Below, piece by piece: positions 23,714 through 34,021 of a stretch of DNA of 64,000 bases; within the stretch, counting starts at the first letter, position 1; each line of letters begins with the position of its first letter. Source of the DNA: Ascarosepion bandense. Lineage: Eukaryota > Mollusca > Cephalopoda > Sepiida > Sepiidae. The notes below the pieces were generated by a model, which was not told where the DNA came from, did not search any database, and saw only the letters and a list, made by a program, of their open reading frames with translations. A program made the translations under genes and the position numbers. Where the stretch lies: positions 1,670,501 through 1,734,500 of the forward strand of contig JBBBDQ010001275.1 in NCBI GenBank assembly GCA_037127315.1, given 5' to 3'.

Positions 23714-24193
23714 ATTTTTCTAAACATATACTGTTAAATATAACAGACAATGAATGCCTATTAAATCAAAGTAACCTACACTTAATAAAATCACATTTCA
23801 TTCTAGTCACAACACATAACATTGCATTTAGACATTCGATTATGTTCACATTTTGGTCTCTCACACAGAGTGACATCATAGAAAAGCAAAACAAATTTAT
23901 GAACTGCGTCTGCTATTCGGTGACCTTTATTGTCGAAAAGCAATGTTTTATGTCACAAGATAATATCATCTTTGATGGTGGAAGTCTTTATATTAATGTT
24001 CCTGTAACTTCTCTGAAGATGGCTGATGTGAGCCAAAAGCTTAGAACCAGAATAATAAAACAATATCCAAATATTGGACAATTTTTGTCTATTTTCACCT
24101 GAAATTAAAGCCAAAATTTGATGTTCAGAACAATTCATGATTAAACATAATAGACATTGTCTGTTATATTTAACAGTACATGTTTAGAAAAAT
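23714..24193. mobile_element. MITE family 1, copy with 39-bp terminal inverted repeats
   Basis: Left 23714-23752 and right 24155-24193 are inverted repeats that differ at one position by eye; the inner part is ACTGTTAAATATAACAGACA. About 480 bp long and non-coding. Internal sequence is shared with 18394-18845. Both flanks are (TA)-rich, so I cannot fix a target-site duplication. The length, strong terminal inverted repeats and lack of coding sequence define a non-autonomous DNA transposon; the superfamily is unknown. Confidence 0.7.
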
Positions 24194-24210
24194 TATCTGC
24201 TGCTTTAATA

Positions 24211-24251
<41 letters not shown>

Positions 24252-24371
24252 ATATGTCTATCCTACATTAATGGCCCAATTTGGAGTTTCATGCGTTATA
24301 CAATCACCTGATGACTGTATAATGCATGAAACTTTAAATCATGGTATAGATGCATAAACGTAGGACTATAA

Positions 24372-24527
24372 AAGTCTACCTCCTTCTACCGAGCACCCAT
24401 AGCTCAGAGGTAGAATCGCTAACTGATGCCAATGCGGTCAGGTTTCAATCCTGGGTAAAAGCAATTGGATATCTAACCATACTGATAAGCTGTGATACAG
24501 TAAAACAGATCTGTCTGCGAATGACTA
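24372..24527 (+). mobile_element. tRNA-derived SINE, family B (copy 2)
   Basis: A-box-like TAGCTCAGAGGTAGAATCG at about 24400 and B-box-like AGGTTTCAATCC, followed by the body shared with 18162-18320 (CTGTGATACAGTAAAACAGA, CTGTCTGCGAATGAC). The left neighbour is a short palindrome at 24285-24333 and the right neighbour a (TA)n run. Confidence 0.65.
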
Positions 24528-24562
<35 letters not shown>

Positions 24563-24589
24563 TAAACAAAACAAATGCATTTTGGGAGA

Positions 24590-25340
24590 TTTTTTTTTTT
24601 TTTTTTACAAATATTTCACTTCAAGCAAGGAAATAAAGCCACTAAGACAAGAGTTTATCAAGTGTGAAAGAATACAAGAAAAGAATCAGAGAACGGGAAT
24701 TAAGAGAGAAGATAATGGTTTTCACCCCATTTAAATTATTAAGAATCAAAGTTTATTAAAACCAAGAGGATTCCCCAAGTGAGAAGTGCAAGAGAAGTAA
24801 CTGTTAGCATAGAAATTACAGTTGAATCAAGCCATTTCAACTGAAAAATTATGAGACCATGCCAACAATCTAGTAATACACTAAAATTCATAAAGTCTAG
24901 GTACCATAGAGGAAAGTTCATCAGAAAAATTACTATGAAAATATTTATTGAAAAGCCACAGGGAAGCAAAGTTACAATGGTGGGAAAGTGATTGAGGCCA
25001 AGATGCCAGAACAGGATCAATAACATTGCAGATTCTTTATATTTTGTCAAGAATCACTGAATAAATAGCAGAAGCACCAAACCAGAAGTGGCAACAATAG
25101 TCAATGCACTGCCAACTGGTAGACTTATAACCGTACAGAGTGGGGCTAAAATATAACCTTTATAATAAACGTTTTCAGATGCTTTTTTTTGTTAATCATT
25201 TCACCCTGAGGCTAAAATGACACTAGGTTGCAGTAAGTGAATGAGAATCTTTGAGGAGGAGGAGAAAGGACACTAAAAGTACAGATGGAAAAAATATGTA
25301 TAATGTGGTGTTTTATTACTGAAACCTCATTTTCAGTTGA
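24590..25340 (-). pseudogene. Jockey-like LINE 3' remnants (two pieces)
   Basis: First piece: a T-rich tract at 24590-24606, then TTTCACTTCAAGCAAGGAAA, then diverged 3' UTR and RT C-terminal sequence to about 25170. The plus strand still shows the shapes GAGACCATG...CTAGT and GCAGATTCTTTATATTTTGTCAAGAA, which match 57050-57630. A second tail starts at about 25185 with TTAATCATTTCACCCTGAGG. Both lie on the minus strand and are heavily mutated. Confidence 0.55.
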
Positions 25341-26032
25341 TACCCTTATTTAAGAAGACACTCCATTTATTTATTTAATAGAATATTTAAATATTTTTGT
25401 CTACTGGACAGAATATTTGAGAAATCTTAAAGAAATTTTGCTTTAATAAGATTTCTTGAATATTCAGGCCAATCAATGAAAATAAATATATTGTTTAATA
25501 AATAAACATTTTTAGTAGACTCTAGGCTTAAGTAATAAAACACATATTTGTTTTTGCAAATGAAGATTTGAGTGTTTCTATTTGTTGCTGGCTCTCAAAC
25601 ATTGGTGACACCTTTCACACAAATAAGGCGCTACAATGATAGATGTAGTGAACTCTTTTTTTACTTGGTATCGTTATAAAAAAGAAAAAGTCAAAATTAA
25701 ATTGAACTTTTTTTTGTTTGTTATAGAATAAATTTATTTATTGTGCCCTTTTAATAGAATTAAATGGTATTCATAAAAAGTCATTTGAAGCAAAACATTT
25801 TTAAAGCTCAAAGGAAAAAATGTTTAAGAAAATGAAACCAGATTTTCTAAATTCTCATTTATCAAATTGTACTGGTTTTCTTTTCACTTGTTTAAAAATA
25901 TTTTGATTTTATGTTTCAGCTTGCAAAGTATTTTAAAATAGAAGTCAGCCATACCAGCAAATTATTTAAAATATTTTAAACTGAAAAAAGCGTTGCTTGA
26001 TGAGAATTTTAAAAATTACAGATACTACTTAA
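25341..26032. other. AT-rich stretch, nothing recognised
   Basis: No coding frame, terminal repeat or tRNA-like box found. Confidence 0.45.
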
Positions 26033-26191
26033 ATAGACCGGTCCACTCAAAATAAAATCAAGAATAATTACATGATAAAGCAACTTAAACACCTATTTTA
26101 TCTTTTTTTTAAACTACCCAGTAATCATTAAAAAAAAAATATTTTAAGATTTCTTTCTTTGATTTTAACACTGTTTTTGTAGTGTAACATA
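26033..26191. repeat. 158-bp direct duplication, copy 2
   Basis: Second copy of 23237-23394 in the same orientation, about 2.8 kb away. The high similarity in non-coding AT-rich sequence suggests either a recent local duplication or a mobile element. Confidence 0.75.
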
Positions 26192-26484
26192 CAAAGACGC
26201 TTGTTGAGGAAATATTAGAAAATTACCAATAAATTATAAATTTACAATAGTTAGCATACTTAATTTTTATGTGTATGGTCAGCAGACCAAGGCTGTTTTT
26301 GAAGCATTGTTAACCTCTAGCATACTTCTATCCCAGTATGTCAGAGCTACTGTCATATACCCAGGGTAGTTATATTGTAGGTTACTGCTTATACTGACCA
26401 TTTCCTGTTTATATGTCTCTGGGTTGCAACTTATGACTTTTTGCTCAATGTTGTAAACAGCAGACAATCCCTTTCTTTACAGTG

Positions 26485-27240
26485 TATGGGTAGTGGTGGG
26501 AGTTGAAGTTGAGATCTGCTTATCCTATGTGAAGTTCTATGTGCCCTGTCCCTTCAGGACGTAGGCGATCATAGTTCTCCACATCTCCCTATCCCTTGTG
26601 GCTCTTAGTATGTTTGCTCCTGTTACACCTCGCAACCCCCCGTTCCGTCATCCACCCGATCAGGCCCTGCAAATATGTTATCCACTGCCTTCCTCTGTCT
26701 CTTTTTCCTTCTATTTGGCCTGTCAGTATCAGGTTCTCCAAACTATCCTTCCTTATTGCATATCCCAGAAACTTCAGTTGTCTCTTCCTGATGCTCAGTA
26801 TTAATTTCCTTTTTGTTGCCATTCTTTCCAACACCTCATTGCTGTTTGCATGCTCTGTCCACAATATTTGCAGCATCCTTCTGTAGAACCACATTTCCAC
26901 TGCTTCCAGTTTTGTTCTCATTTTCTATGATATTGTCCAGCATTCACTGCTGTATTGAAGAACTGACATCACATAACAATCCAGCACTCTTTTCTTTGTT
27001 TCTAGTGAAATTTTCCTGTCTCTCAATACTTTGCTTATCATTTGGAATGTGTCCTTGGCCATGCAAATATGTCTCTCCAAACTCTCCTTCCTTGTTGCAT
27101 GTCCCAGGAACTTCAGTTGTCTCTTCCTGATGCTCAGTATTAATTGCCTTTCTTTCCAACACCTCATCGTTGCTTGCATGCTCAGTCCACGATGTTAGTT
27201 ATCAGAAAAAATGTGGTTTAACATTTCATAGACATCTCTT
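26485..27240 (-). pseudogene. RTE-type LINE reverse transcriptase C-terminal remnant with internal duplication
   Basis: Minus-strand peptides KLEAVEMWFYRRMLQILWTE, SIRKRQLKFLGYAIRK, NLILTGQIEGKRDRGRQWIT and, upstream, KVLRDRKISLETKKRVLDCY and SVLQYSSECWTIS are the C-terminal region of an RTE-type LINE. The segment SIRKRQLKFLGHATRKESLE occurs twice (27179-27060 and 26810-26740), so part of the coding region is duplicated or two copies are joined. The 3' UTR follows (plus strand CTTCAGGACGTAGGCGATCA at about 26552). Frames are broken. Confidence 0.78.
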
Positions 27241-27620
27241 CCTAATAAAATCTCCCATAGTGTAAAACATGAATGAGGACTATGTGTAGGGCATTCCAAG
27301 AAGATGTGGTAAGAAATGGAAAGGAAAAACAGGCTGCCCCTTTAAGACTGCAAGAACATCGTAAATCCATAAACGTGATGGGAAATAAAAAAAATCAGTT
27401 GCAGCAAACCACATATGAAGGGGAAAAGGGAGAATGCTGCACCCTGTAGGATGAGGTTGAAATAAGACAGAAAGCATCACATATGCTAGGCCACAGAAAT
27501 ATCTTAAGCCAGCCAAGCATAGAAATGAATACAATATGAAAAACAGTAATACAAAAAAATTAAAAATAATTATAACAAAATTGTAATATGACCACTGGTA
27601 GAAAAAAAAGGTAAAATTTC

Positions 27621-28000
27621 GTAAGTACTGCCGTTGTTATTCCCCTTCAAATGCGCCTTTTTTTTCGGTACACAATTTACAGATAAAGTTGCGTTTTTTT
27701 TCGTTTTTTTTTTTTCAAAAAAACATGTAAATATGTATTACATGTGCTTTAATTAAACTTCAATTAGAAAATAAAAATAAAAAAGGGCGCATTTTCTTAT
27801 ACGTAAAAATTGAAAAGAGAGTGTGAACTAATGCCCCCCACCAATTTTTCGGTACACAATTTAAATATAAAGTTGCATTCTTTTTAAGAAATTTGAAAGT
27901 ATGTGTTAAATGCTTCTTAATTTTACTTCCTATTAAGGAAGTCTCTTTTAAAAAAAGAAAAAAAGGCGCATTTGAGGGGAATAGCAACGGCAGTACTTCC
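27621..28000. mobile_element. MITE family 2 with about 44-bp terminal inverted repeats
   Basis: Left end AGTACTGCCGTTGTTATTCC (from 27624) and right end inverted to GGAAGTACTGCCGTTGCTAT (to 28000) continue inward through CCCC(T)TCAAATGCGCC and a T-run. The inside has a second, direct repeat CGGTACACAATTTA (about 27667 and 27850) and another GGCGCATTT (27785), so a related element may be nested or duplicated within. About 380 bp, non-coding. Confidence 0.7.
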
Positions 28001-28309
28001 GAGTATAAGTTCCTAAAGTTCATCACAGATAAATGGCCCATCAAAGACAAATTGGCTGTAATAATTTGTAATTAACAGAACTGATGTCCCTTACGGACAC
28101 AAGTTGATAACAATTTTGATAAAATTAAAAAGATTTCACGTTCATTTTTTGCTATTTTTTTTTTATACATTGTATCATTGCTTTGTAAAATTTGCTTAAG
28201 TCTGAGAATTCTCTTTCAGTTTTATGCTTTTGAATCATACTATGTACATTAATTTAAGAACAAACCTTTTTTTGCAATTAAGAAGGTCGGACATGAAGCA
28301 GACTACCAC

Positions 28310-28643
28310 CACATTAATTTTTTTTTTACTTTTTCCAGTACTGTCCTATCGATTAGCTTTACGGTTGACCCCCCCAAAAAAAAAAAAAAAATTAAATTTC
28401 AATATTTAAGCATTTTCTGGTGGGAGGATCAGTTTCTCATACAAATTTATTTACAGGTGGCGGTAATGTCGTACCGGCGACTAATTTCAAAATGGAGGCT
28501 CGATTTACTATAACGTTGTATGAGAAACTGATCCCTCGCCCCGAAAATATTTAAATATTGAAATTTTTCAATTTTTTTTTTTTGTCAATCGTAAAGCAAA
28601 GTAGGTAATCGATAGGACAGGGATAAAAAAAGTAAAAAAAAAA
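28310..28643. mobile_element. foldback element with about 125-bp imperfect arms
   Basis: Arms at about 28318-28444 and 28518-28643 are inverted. In order they share TGTCCTATCGATTA, a G/C run next to an A/T homopolymer, AATTTCAATATTTAA, and GGATCAGTTTCTCATAC next to a central spacer of about 75 bp. Long arms with a short unique centre fit a foldback transposon or a hairpin-forming inverted duplication. Confidence 0.7.
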
Positions 28644-30076
28644 AAAATGAAAAACAACGAAATTAAACACGCTTTAGGTCCGCCTAAAGAACAGATAAAC
28701 AAACATAAATCAGAAAGTCAAGCAAAATATTTTTTTTTCATGACGTAAGATAAAAACTTCTCGAGATATAAAATTTTTATAATAAAAATAAAAAAAATCA
28801 TTGTGTAATTAATGTTTTACTTCGGGGTACTTCTTGTGGGTCATCTGCCACCACAATTCAATTTTTATTGGTGATCTTTTAGATGTGGTTGTGGTCTTTA
28901 GAATTTTCATTTTATTTTTTTTTAATTTATTTTGCGTTTGCATTTTTTTTTTCTTTTTAGACTCCTCTCCTATCTTTGGAATAGCATATTCTTCCAATTC
29001 TGTATTTGTAAAAAAAAGTTGGAAGAATAATTTAAAAAGGGGTGACATAACTCACAAAATATTTTTCCGTTGTGTAACCAACTGAGAATATCTTAACTCG
29101 TCAGTAATATTCTTTGTCTGAAAGTGATACCTTTTTTTTTTTTTTTTTAGATTTTCTTTTTGAGAGGAGATTTTTCAAGTGAGAATGAAGGGATTTTCTT
29201 TTGACTAAAAAATAATAATTTCGTGATGAAAATTATTTTAAGAAATAATTAAGTGTGCCTGCCATAATGGTTCGGGGTCGGGGGAAAATTGAATGGAAAA
29301 TCAAGTAGATACTGAAAAGTAAGAAACTTTTCATTTTTCTTATTTTTAATAATAATACACAGAATAGGATTAAAAAGATCATTCAGTAAGTTAAATAAAG
29401 ATCAATCATCACATGTTTTAATATCAAAACAAAAAAAGATGCTTATTTTATTGTATTTTATGGACGAATCATTGTTCACTGCAAGGTTTCTCTTGTCTGG
29501 TCAATTTCCCAATTTTAATTGAAAAAACAAAACAAAACAAAGACAGAAACAATATATCGAGTTTATTTTCTTTACTTTCGTGTAGAAATAAAGGTTACTT
29601 ACCCAAACAGAAAAATAATCTGTTCCTTCAAAATTGCTCAATAGTTTGAAGAACCAGCCATTATGAGAACAGCAAATATTTGTCGGAATCTTTGACTTAA
29701 ATGGTTTAATTTAAATAATATGGCTAAAAAACAAAAAAAAAACGGAATCTAGATTTCATTAGAATAGGGAACAGAAAAATTTCATCTAAAAACGTAAATT
29801 ATAGATAAACACAAATCAACGAAAGTTAAAAAGTTTGTAAAGGACAATGAAAAAAAATGATTGCGAGCCAACGAAACCATCTTATGCGCATGCGTATATG
29901 ACGTCACAACAAAGACGATTCCATCTTTAAATATAGTGTAAAAAAAAAAAAATTTGCATACCAAAAACAAAAATCAAATTTTGGCGTCAAACGATTAACA
30001 GACGAACAATTATGGTCGTTTTTCTTCAAACAGAATAAAAGAGTTGATGAAGATTTTTGAGACCTGTGTAATGTGC
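28644..30076. other. AT-rich stretch with one promoter-like motif cluster
   Basis: Long A/T runs and no recognisable coding region. At 29884-29909 a GCGCATGCG (NRF-1-like) lies beside TGACGTCA (CRE/ATF); see findings. No transcript is evident nearby. Confidence 0.4.
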
Positions 30077-30388
30077 GTTGTGGTGCATTGGATATCGGCT
30101 CAGAACGAGAAATCGGGGAGCCGAGTTCGAATTCCAGCTGAATTCATTGCATTCACTTACGCGCAAATACCCTTGGGAAAGGTATTAATCCGTCTATTCC
30201 TTCCAGTTATGGGTTAAATAACAGGACAGATTGGGTTCTATAGCCTTGGTCGGCAACCAGTCTACCGCAGAAAGCAATGGCAACCTACTAGTACTGCGGG
30301 ATAATCTTCTGCCCAGTCAGTCATGTCTCTTTCGAGACATGATCGCCCAAAGCGTGTATTACGTATGGCACTTAAATGACTGACTGAA
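30077..30388 (+). mobile_element. tRNA-derived SINE, family A (full-length copy)
   Basis: The 5' part GTGGTGCATTGGATATCGGC and a B-box-like GAGTTCGAATTCC are tRNA-like. Next comes a conserved body (TGGGTTCTATAGCCTTGG, ACCAGTCTACCGCAGAAAGC, ATCTTCTGCCCAGTCAGTCA) with a hairpin TCTCTTTCGAGACATGA, then a tail of TGAC repeats. Further copies lie at 30509-30700, 52098-52326, 54880-55187 (minus), 58346-58490 (minus) and 63551-63856. This is the most abundant SINE in the window, and I associate this repeat type with coleoid cephalopods. Confidence 0.78.
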
Positions 30389-30428
30389 TATAATAGTTGA
30401 AAACATGATTAAGGCTTCTACTGGTCAT

Positions 30429-30482
30429 AAAGTGGGGGATCAGTTTTATATTGTTATGAAGTAATAGACTGATCCCCCACTT
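30429..30482. repeat. short foldback between two SINEs
   Basis: AAGTGGGGGATCAGT (30431-30445) and its inverse ACTGATCCCCCACTT (30467-30481) form a 15-bp perfect stem with a 21-base AT-rich loop. The GGGATCAGT core also occurs at the inner end of the 28310-28643 arms. Confidence 0.75.
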
Positions 30483-30508
30483 ATTACTACTTAATAATAT
30501 AATACATC

Positions 30509-30700
30509 TCTTCCTCCCTCTAGCTAGGAGTCGAATAATAAAACAGATTGGGTTCTATAGCCTTGGTCGGCAACCAGTCTACCGCAGAAAGCAATGGCAA
30601 CCTACTGCGGGATAATCTTCTGCCCAGTCAGTCATGTCTCTGTCGAGACATGATCGCCCAAGCGTGTATCACGTATGACACTCAACTGACTGACTGACTG
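30509..30700 (+). mobile_element. SINE family A, 5'-truncated copy
   Basis: Begins in the body (GGGTTCTATAGCCTTGGTCG at 30550) and ends in the (TGAC)n tail at about 30700. The tRNA-like 5' part is missing. Only about 120 bases separate it from the previous copy. Confidence 0.75.
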
Positions 30701-31019
30701 TATATCCTGCCATAACAAAAACAAAGATTGATTCCATGACCTGAAAACAGCCTTCATCACAGAATCCACTAAAATTCAAAGCTCATCAGTCAGTAAAGAA
30801 ATTCATAGGAACATTGTATTCAAGAACACAATGTGACAATAGGTATGCTGCTGGTTGACTTCATACATCATGGTCAGACAGTTCAAAAATTCTTTGTAGT
30901 ATTTTGATAAATCAACTATCCACGAGTTATTCCTTCTTAATAGGGAACTCTGAAAAGAGATTTTAATCAAACAATAAAATCGATATTAAACAATAAATCG
31001 ACTTTAATGAGACATTGGC

Positions 31020-31190
31020 ATGTCAGAATGATCAGTTGTCCTTGATACTCTCTTGTCAGTATTTCTAATCCCATTCTGATAACACTACAGTATTGTTCTT
31101 CTATATGCCGTGTCCATCTGGGATGTAGGAAAACATGGTTCTCCACAACCTCCAATCTATTGTTGCTCTTAATCATGTTATAAATGCACA
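31020..31190 (-). mobile_element. RTE-type LINE 3' UTR fragment
   Basis: The plus strand reads GGGATGTAGGAAAACATGGT and CTCCACAACCTCCAATCTAT, which parallels the 3' UTR of the RTE copies at 26550-26600 and 7825-7870. No coding part is retained. Confidence 0.5.
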
Positions 31191-32317
31191 TATGGTAGCA
31201 CAAAAAACAAGTCCTATTGATGCGATGGAGAGAAAGCAAGAATTGTTAAAATAAAATTTTTGCATTGATAATATCGAGGATCAAGACAAAATGTCTTGTG
31301 GGTTAGGGAAGCAACCTGGAGGAAGGGGAGAGTTCATAGGGCCTGGAGGTTAGGTATGTGTATCAGGTCGGTTGACCGAAGTAATTGGTAATGATATTGA
31401 CAGCTTGCCAGTTTGCTGCAATTGCCTACTGTATTATGAGTGGTATTAAAAGCAGAGTGGGTGGATCATGACTCATCACTGTCACATTTGCTTTAGCAGT
31501 AACATTCACAATTGTTTCATATTTTTTTGTAGGGATTTGTTTTTAAGAGCCAGGTTGAATACTTGGGCCCATGTGCAGATGGAGGGACTTTTTTTATTTT
31601 TGGTTTTGCTTTCTTGGCATTCACATCCAACCAACAGATTTTGATATAGAGTGAATCAAAAAGAGATCTACTTTGAAGCAGAGTATAACAGTCAGATACT
31701 GTAAAATACTGGATTAACGGGGAGAAGATATTTGCAGAATGTGACCATGCTGCATGATAAAACCAGCCCAGAAGGATGACGCCTGTCATACAGGAATGTG
31801 TCCGTGCCGTCACTTGTGTTCAAACACAGTTCGCCAGGGACTAAACACAGTCAACCTCGTTCTCTAGTAAGTAATGGTACTGTGCTCCTGGGACCATGTG
31901 ACATGCAAAATCTACTTTGTATTAGGCACTCTTTATAAAAGTAAATGCCTGCACAGTGAGTTTTAATCTACCTATTCTTTCACATTCTTATCATATGTAT
32001 ATGTGTGCATGTGTGTGTGTAGAGGGATTAAAGTGTGTAGAGTCAAAGAAGAATAAGTGTCTGTTATAGAGGAACATCCTGTCATCCCCCGAAAATAGAA
32101 TGCTCTACTTTATAAAAAACGGTAACGAGCAGTACAAAGAGGAAAAAAGTCTTAGGCGAAGGCATTCACTATTCGATAGTCGATTCTACCCCAACCTGTG
32201 GCTTGCCTATATATGTATTATTGTTAATTGTACCTTAGTACAATAAATCTGTATTTCTTATTCCTGGGGTGGAGTTCCATTCTTCAATTGAGCATTTTAT
32301 ACTGTATTCCTTTTCAG
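31191..32317. other. unassigned sequence upstream of the candidate exon
   Basis: Mixed composition, no recognised element. A 98-codon minus-strand open frame at 31517-31813 has no recognisable motif. A TG-rich run lies near 31997-32022. Possibly intronic if the exon at 32318 is real. Confidence 0.35.
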
Positions 32318-32578
32318 GATATATCAGTGTCTGATGCAGTATTGTTTGAAAACGTAATTATGCTTGTATCTGTGACTTTACAAAGTGACATTACTAAAGT
32401 AGAAATTATAAAAACACTGAGCTTCATTGAATCTAATAAGGTTACAAAAGGAACTGATAACGTGATTTTGTTAACCCTAGCAAGATTACAAAAACACCCT
32501 TACGCAAATGTCCTGATCTTTTACAATGAAAATCTTTCCCCAATGTTTTATGCAATTTCAATGTCCAGACAAGAGTAG
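32318..32578 (+). CDS. candidate terminal coding exon of an unidentified gene
   Basis: The frame reads DISVSDAVLFENVIMLVSVT and on through TKVEIIKTLSFIESNKVTKG and LLTLARLQKHPYANVLIFYN to a TAG stop at 32578, 86 residues in all. It differs from the spurious frames around it: mixed amino-acid composition, no low complexity, and a good splice acceptor (TGTATTCCTTTTCAG, ending at 32317) directly before GAT in phase 0. The frame is open upstream as well, so a single-exon reading cannot be excluded, but the upstream 30 codons look like intron. I do not recognise the family, and no upstream exon was identified in the window. It could also be a remnant of an unknown transposon. Confidence 0.35.
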   Translation, partial: DISVSDAVLFENVIMLVSVTLQSDITKVEIIKTLSFIESNKVTKGTDNVILLTLARLQKHPYANVLIFYNENLSPMFYAISMSRQE

Positions 32579-32720
32579 AGAAATGCAGCTCCAAAATTTG
32601 AGATGACCAAAGCCTGGCAGCTGATCTCTTCTCTAACTGAAGATGTGCAGAGGTTTAATGATGCCAACACCCTTTTTTGGATGCCACTAAGACTCAAGTA
32701 GGGGTCTGGTAGGTCTTAGT

Positions 32721-33168
32721 ATTTTGACTGGATGCCCTCCTGATATAGATGTCTGGAGCCGACTCCTTAATCATATACCTGTAAGACTTAAGAGGTGGGC
32801 TACCTATAGGGTCTAGTATTGAGAAATGTGAGAAAGAAGGACATTTTGAATATGTAAAAACAGATGAAACACAAAATAAACACTTTATTCAAATTAAATA
32901 TAAACTAAAATTTTATTTCACATTTTGACTGGATGCCCTCCTGATATAGATGCCTTGAGCCGACTCCTTAATCATATACTCATAAAACTTAAGAAGTGGG
33001 CTACCTATAGGGCCTAGTATTGAGAAATGTGAGAAAGAAGGACATTTTAAATATGTAAAAACAGATTAAACACAAAACAAAAACTTTATTTAAATTAAAT
33101 ATAAACTTAATTTCTATTTCACATTTTGACTGGATGCCCTCCTGATATAGACGTCTGGAGATTTCACA
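32721..33168. repeat. 201-bp tandem repeat, about 2.2 copies
   Basis: Starts of ATTTTGACTGGATGCCCTCC at 32721, 32922 and 33123 give a period of exactly 201. The units share GCCGACTCCTTAATCATATA, GTGGGCTACCTATAGGG and TGAGAAAGAAGGACATTTT. The third copy stops after about 45 bases. Non-coding. Confidence 0.9.
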
Positions 33169-33714
33169 CCCTCTGACCCCACTTGTACACACTACTACCT
33201 CTAACCTAACTCTAACAGCTAAGTTGGGGTAATATTGGCTGGTCACATGTAATGCATCAAAAACTAAAACAATTTTTGTCTATAACAATGAGCAGGTGTT
33301 CTTTCAGGGAAACCCTGTACCTCTTGAGAATTGGACTATGGGACTTAATCGTATACTTGTTTAAATTAATAATGAGTCCCCTAACAAATTTTATTAAAAG
33401 TTTTTACCATTTCAAAATAAAACCTACTCATGGACCAATGGAATCAAAATAAAGATAATTTTGTATGTATAGCCCATCTGATTAAGAATAAAAAGAAAAT
33501 CCTGTTGGTGATGGTGGCAACCACTCACATCAGGATCCTCTTCCTCTCTCTTTATTCCCTTTAAAAAAACAAATTTTCTGGAATGTACAAACTTAGCACA
33601 AAAAACTCGCAAACTTTCACACCTCAATGTGCAATGTTTTTCGGCAAATAGCAAAATAGGTAACATCTAAAATAAAAAAGAAAACCAAAATTCAAATAAT
33701 CTTTAATTATATAA
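33169..33714. other. unassigned stretch
   Basis: No recognised coding sequence. 33252-33452 and 33424-33666 are open but featureless. Confidence 0.4.
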
Positions 33715-33910
33715 AAAAAAATTGCAAATTTATTTGTTGTCCAATAGGAAGCCCAGAATTATATCCTGGCATGAATTCCCAAATGACCTGTTTGGAGCCC
33801 CAGAAAATGAAATAAAAGAACGACACTAGAAAAACAATCACAATAGAGAAAATACGAGCATGATTAACACATCCCTTGACAAACGTCAAGCGATCATATT
33901 ATTGTTGCCT
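33715..33910 (-). repeat. dispersed repeat, inverted relative to 46855-47060
   Basis: On the minus strand it shares CATTTGGGAATTCA, ATTCTGGGCTTCCTATTGG and CTTGACG...GTCAAGGGA with 46855-47060 in the same order. The two copies lie on opposite sides of the Gypsy/Tx1 block. Element type unknown; the CTTCCTATTGG and TAAATAAATA motifs would suit an LTR promoter. Confidence 0.6.
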
Positions 33911-34021
33911 CTCCTTCTCTCTCATCTTCTTTTCTTCACAGTTCACCAATCCACTTCATAACTGACCAGTACGCCCGAAAGACTTCAAAGACACTCTTAA
34001 CAAACACTCACACATACATAT

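Noticed and set aside
23842..24102. 86-codon frame as a protein gene
   Set aside because: Internal to a MITE; the collinear copy at 18394-18845 does not preserve it.
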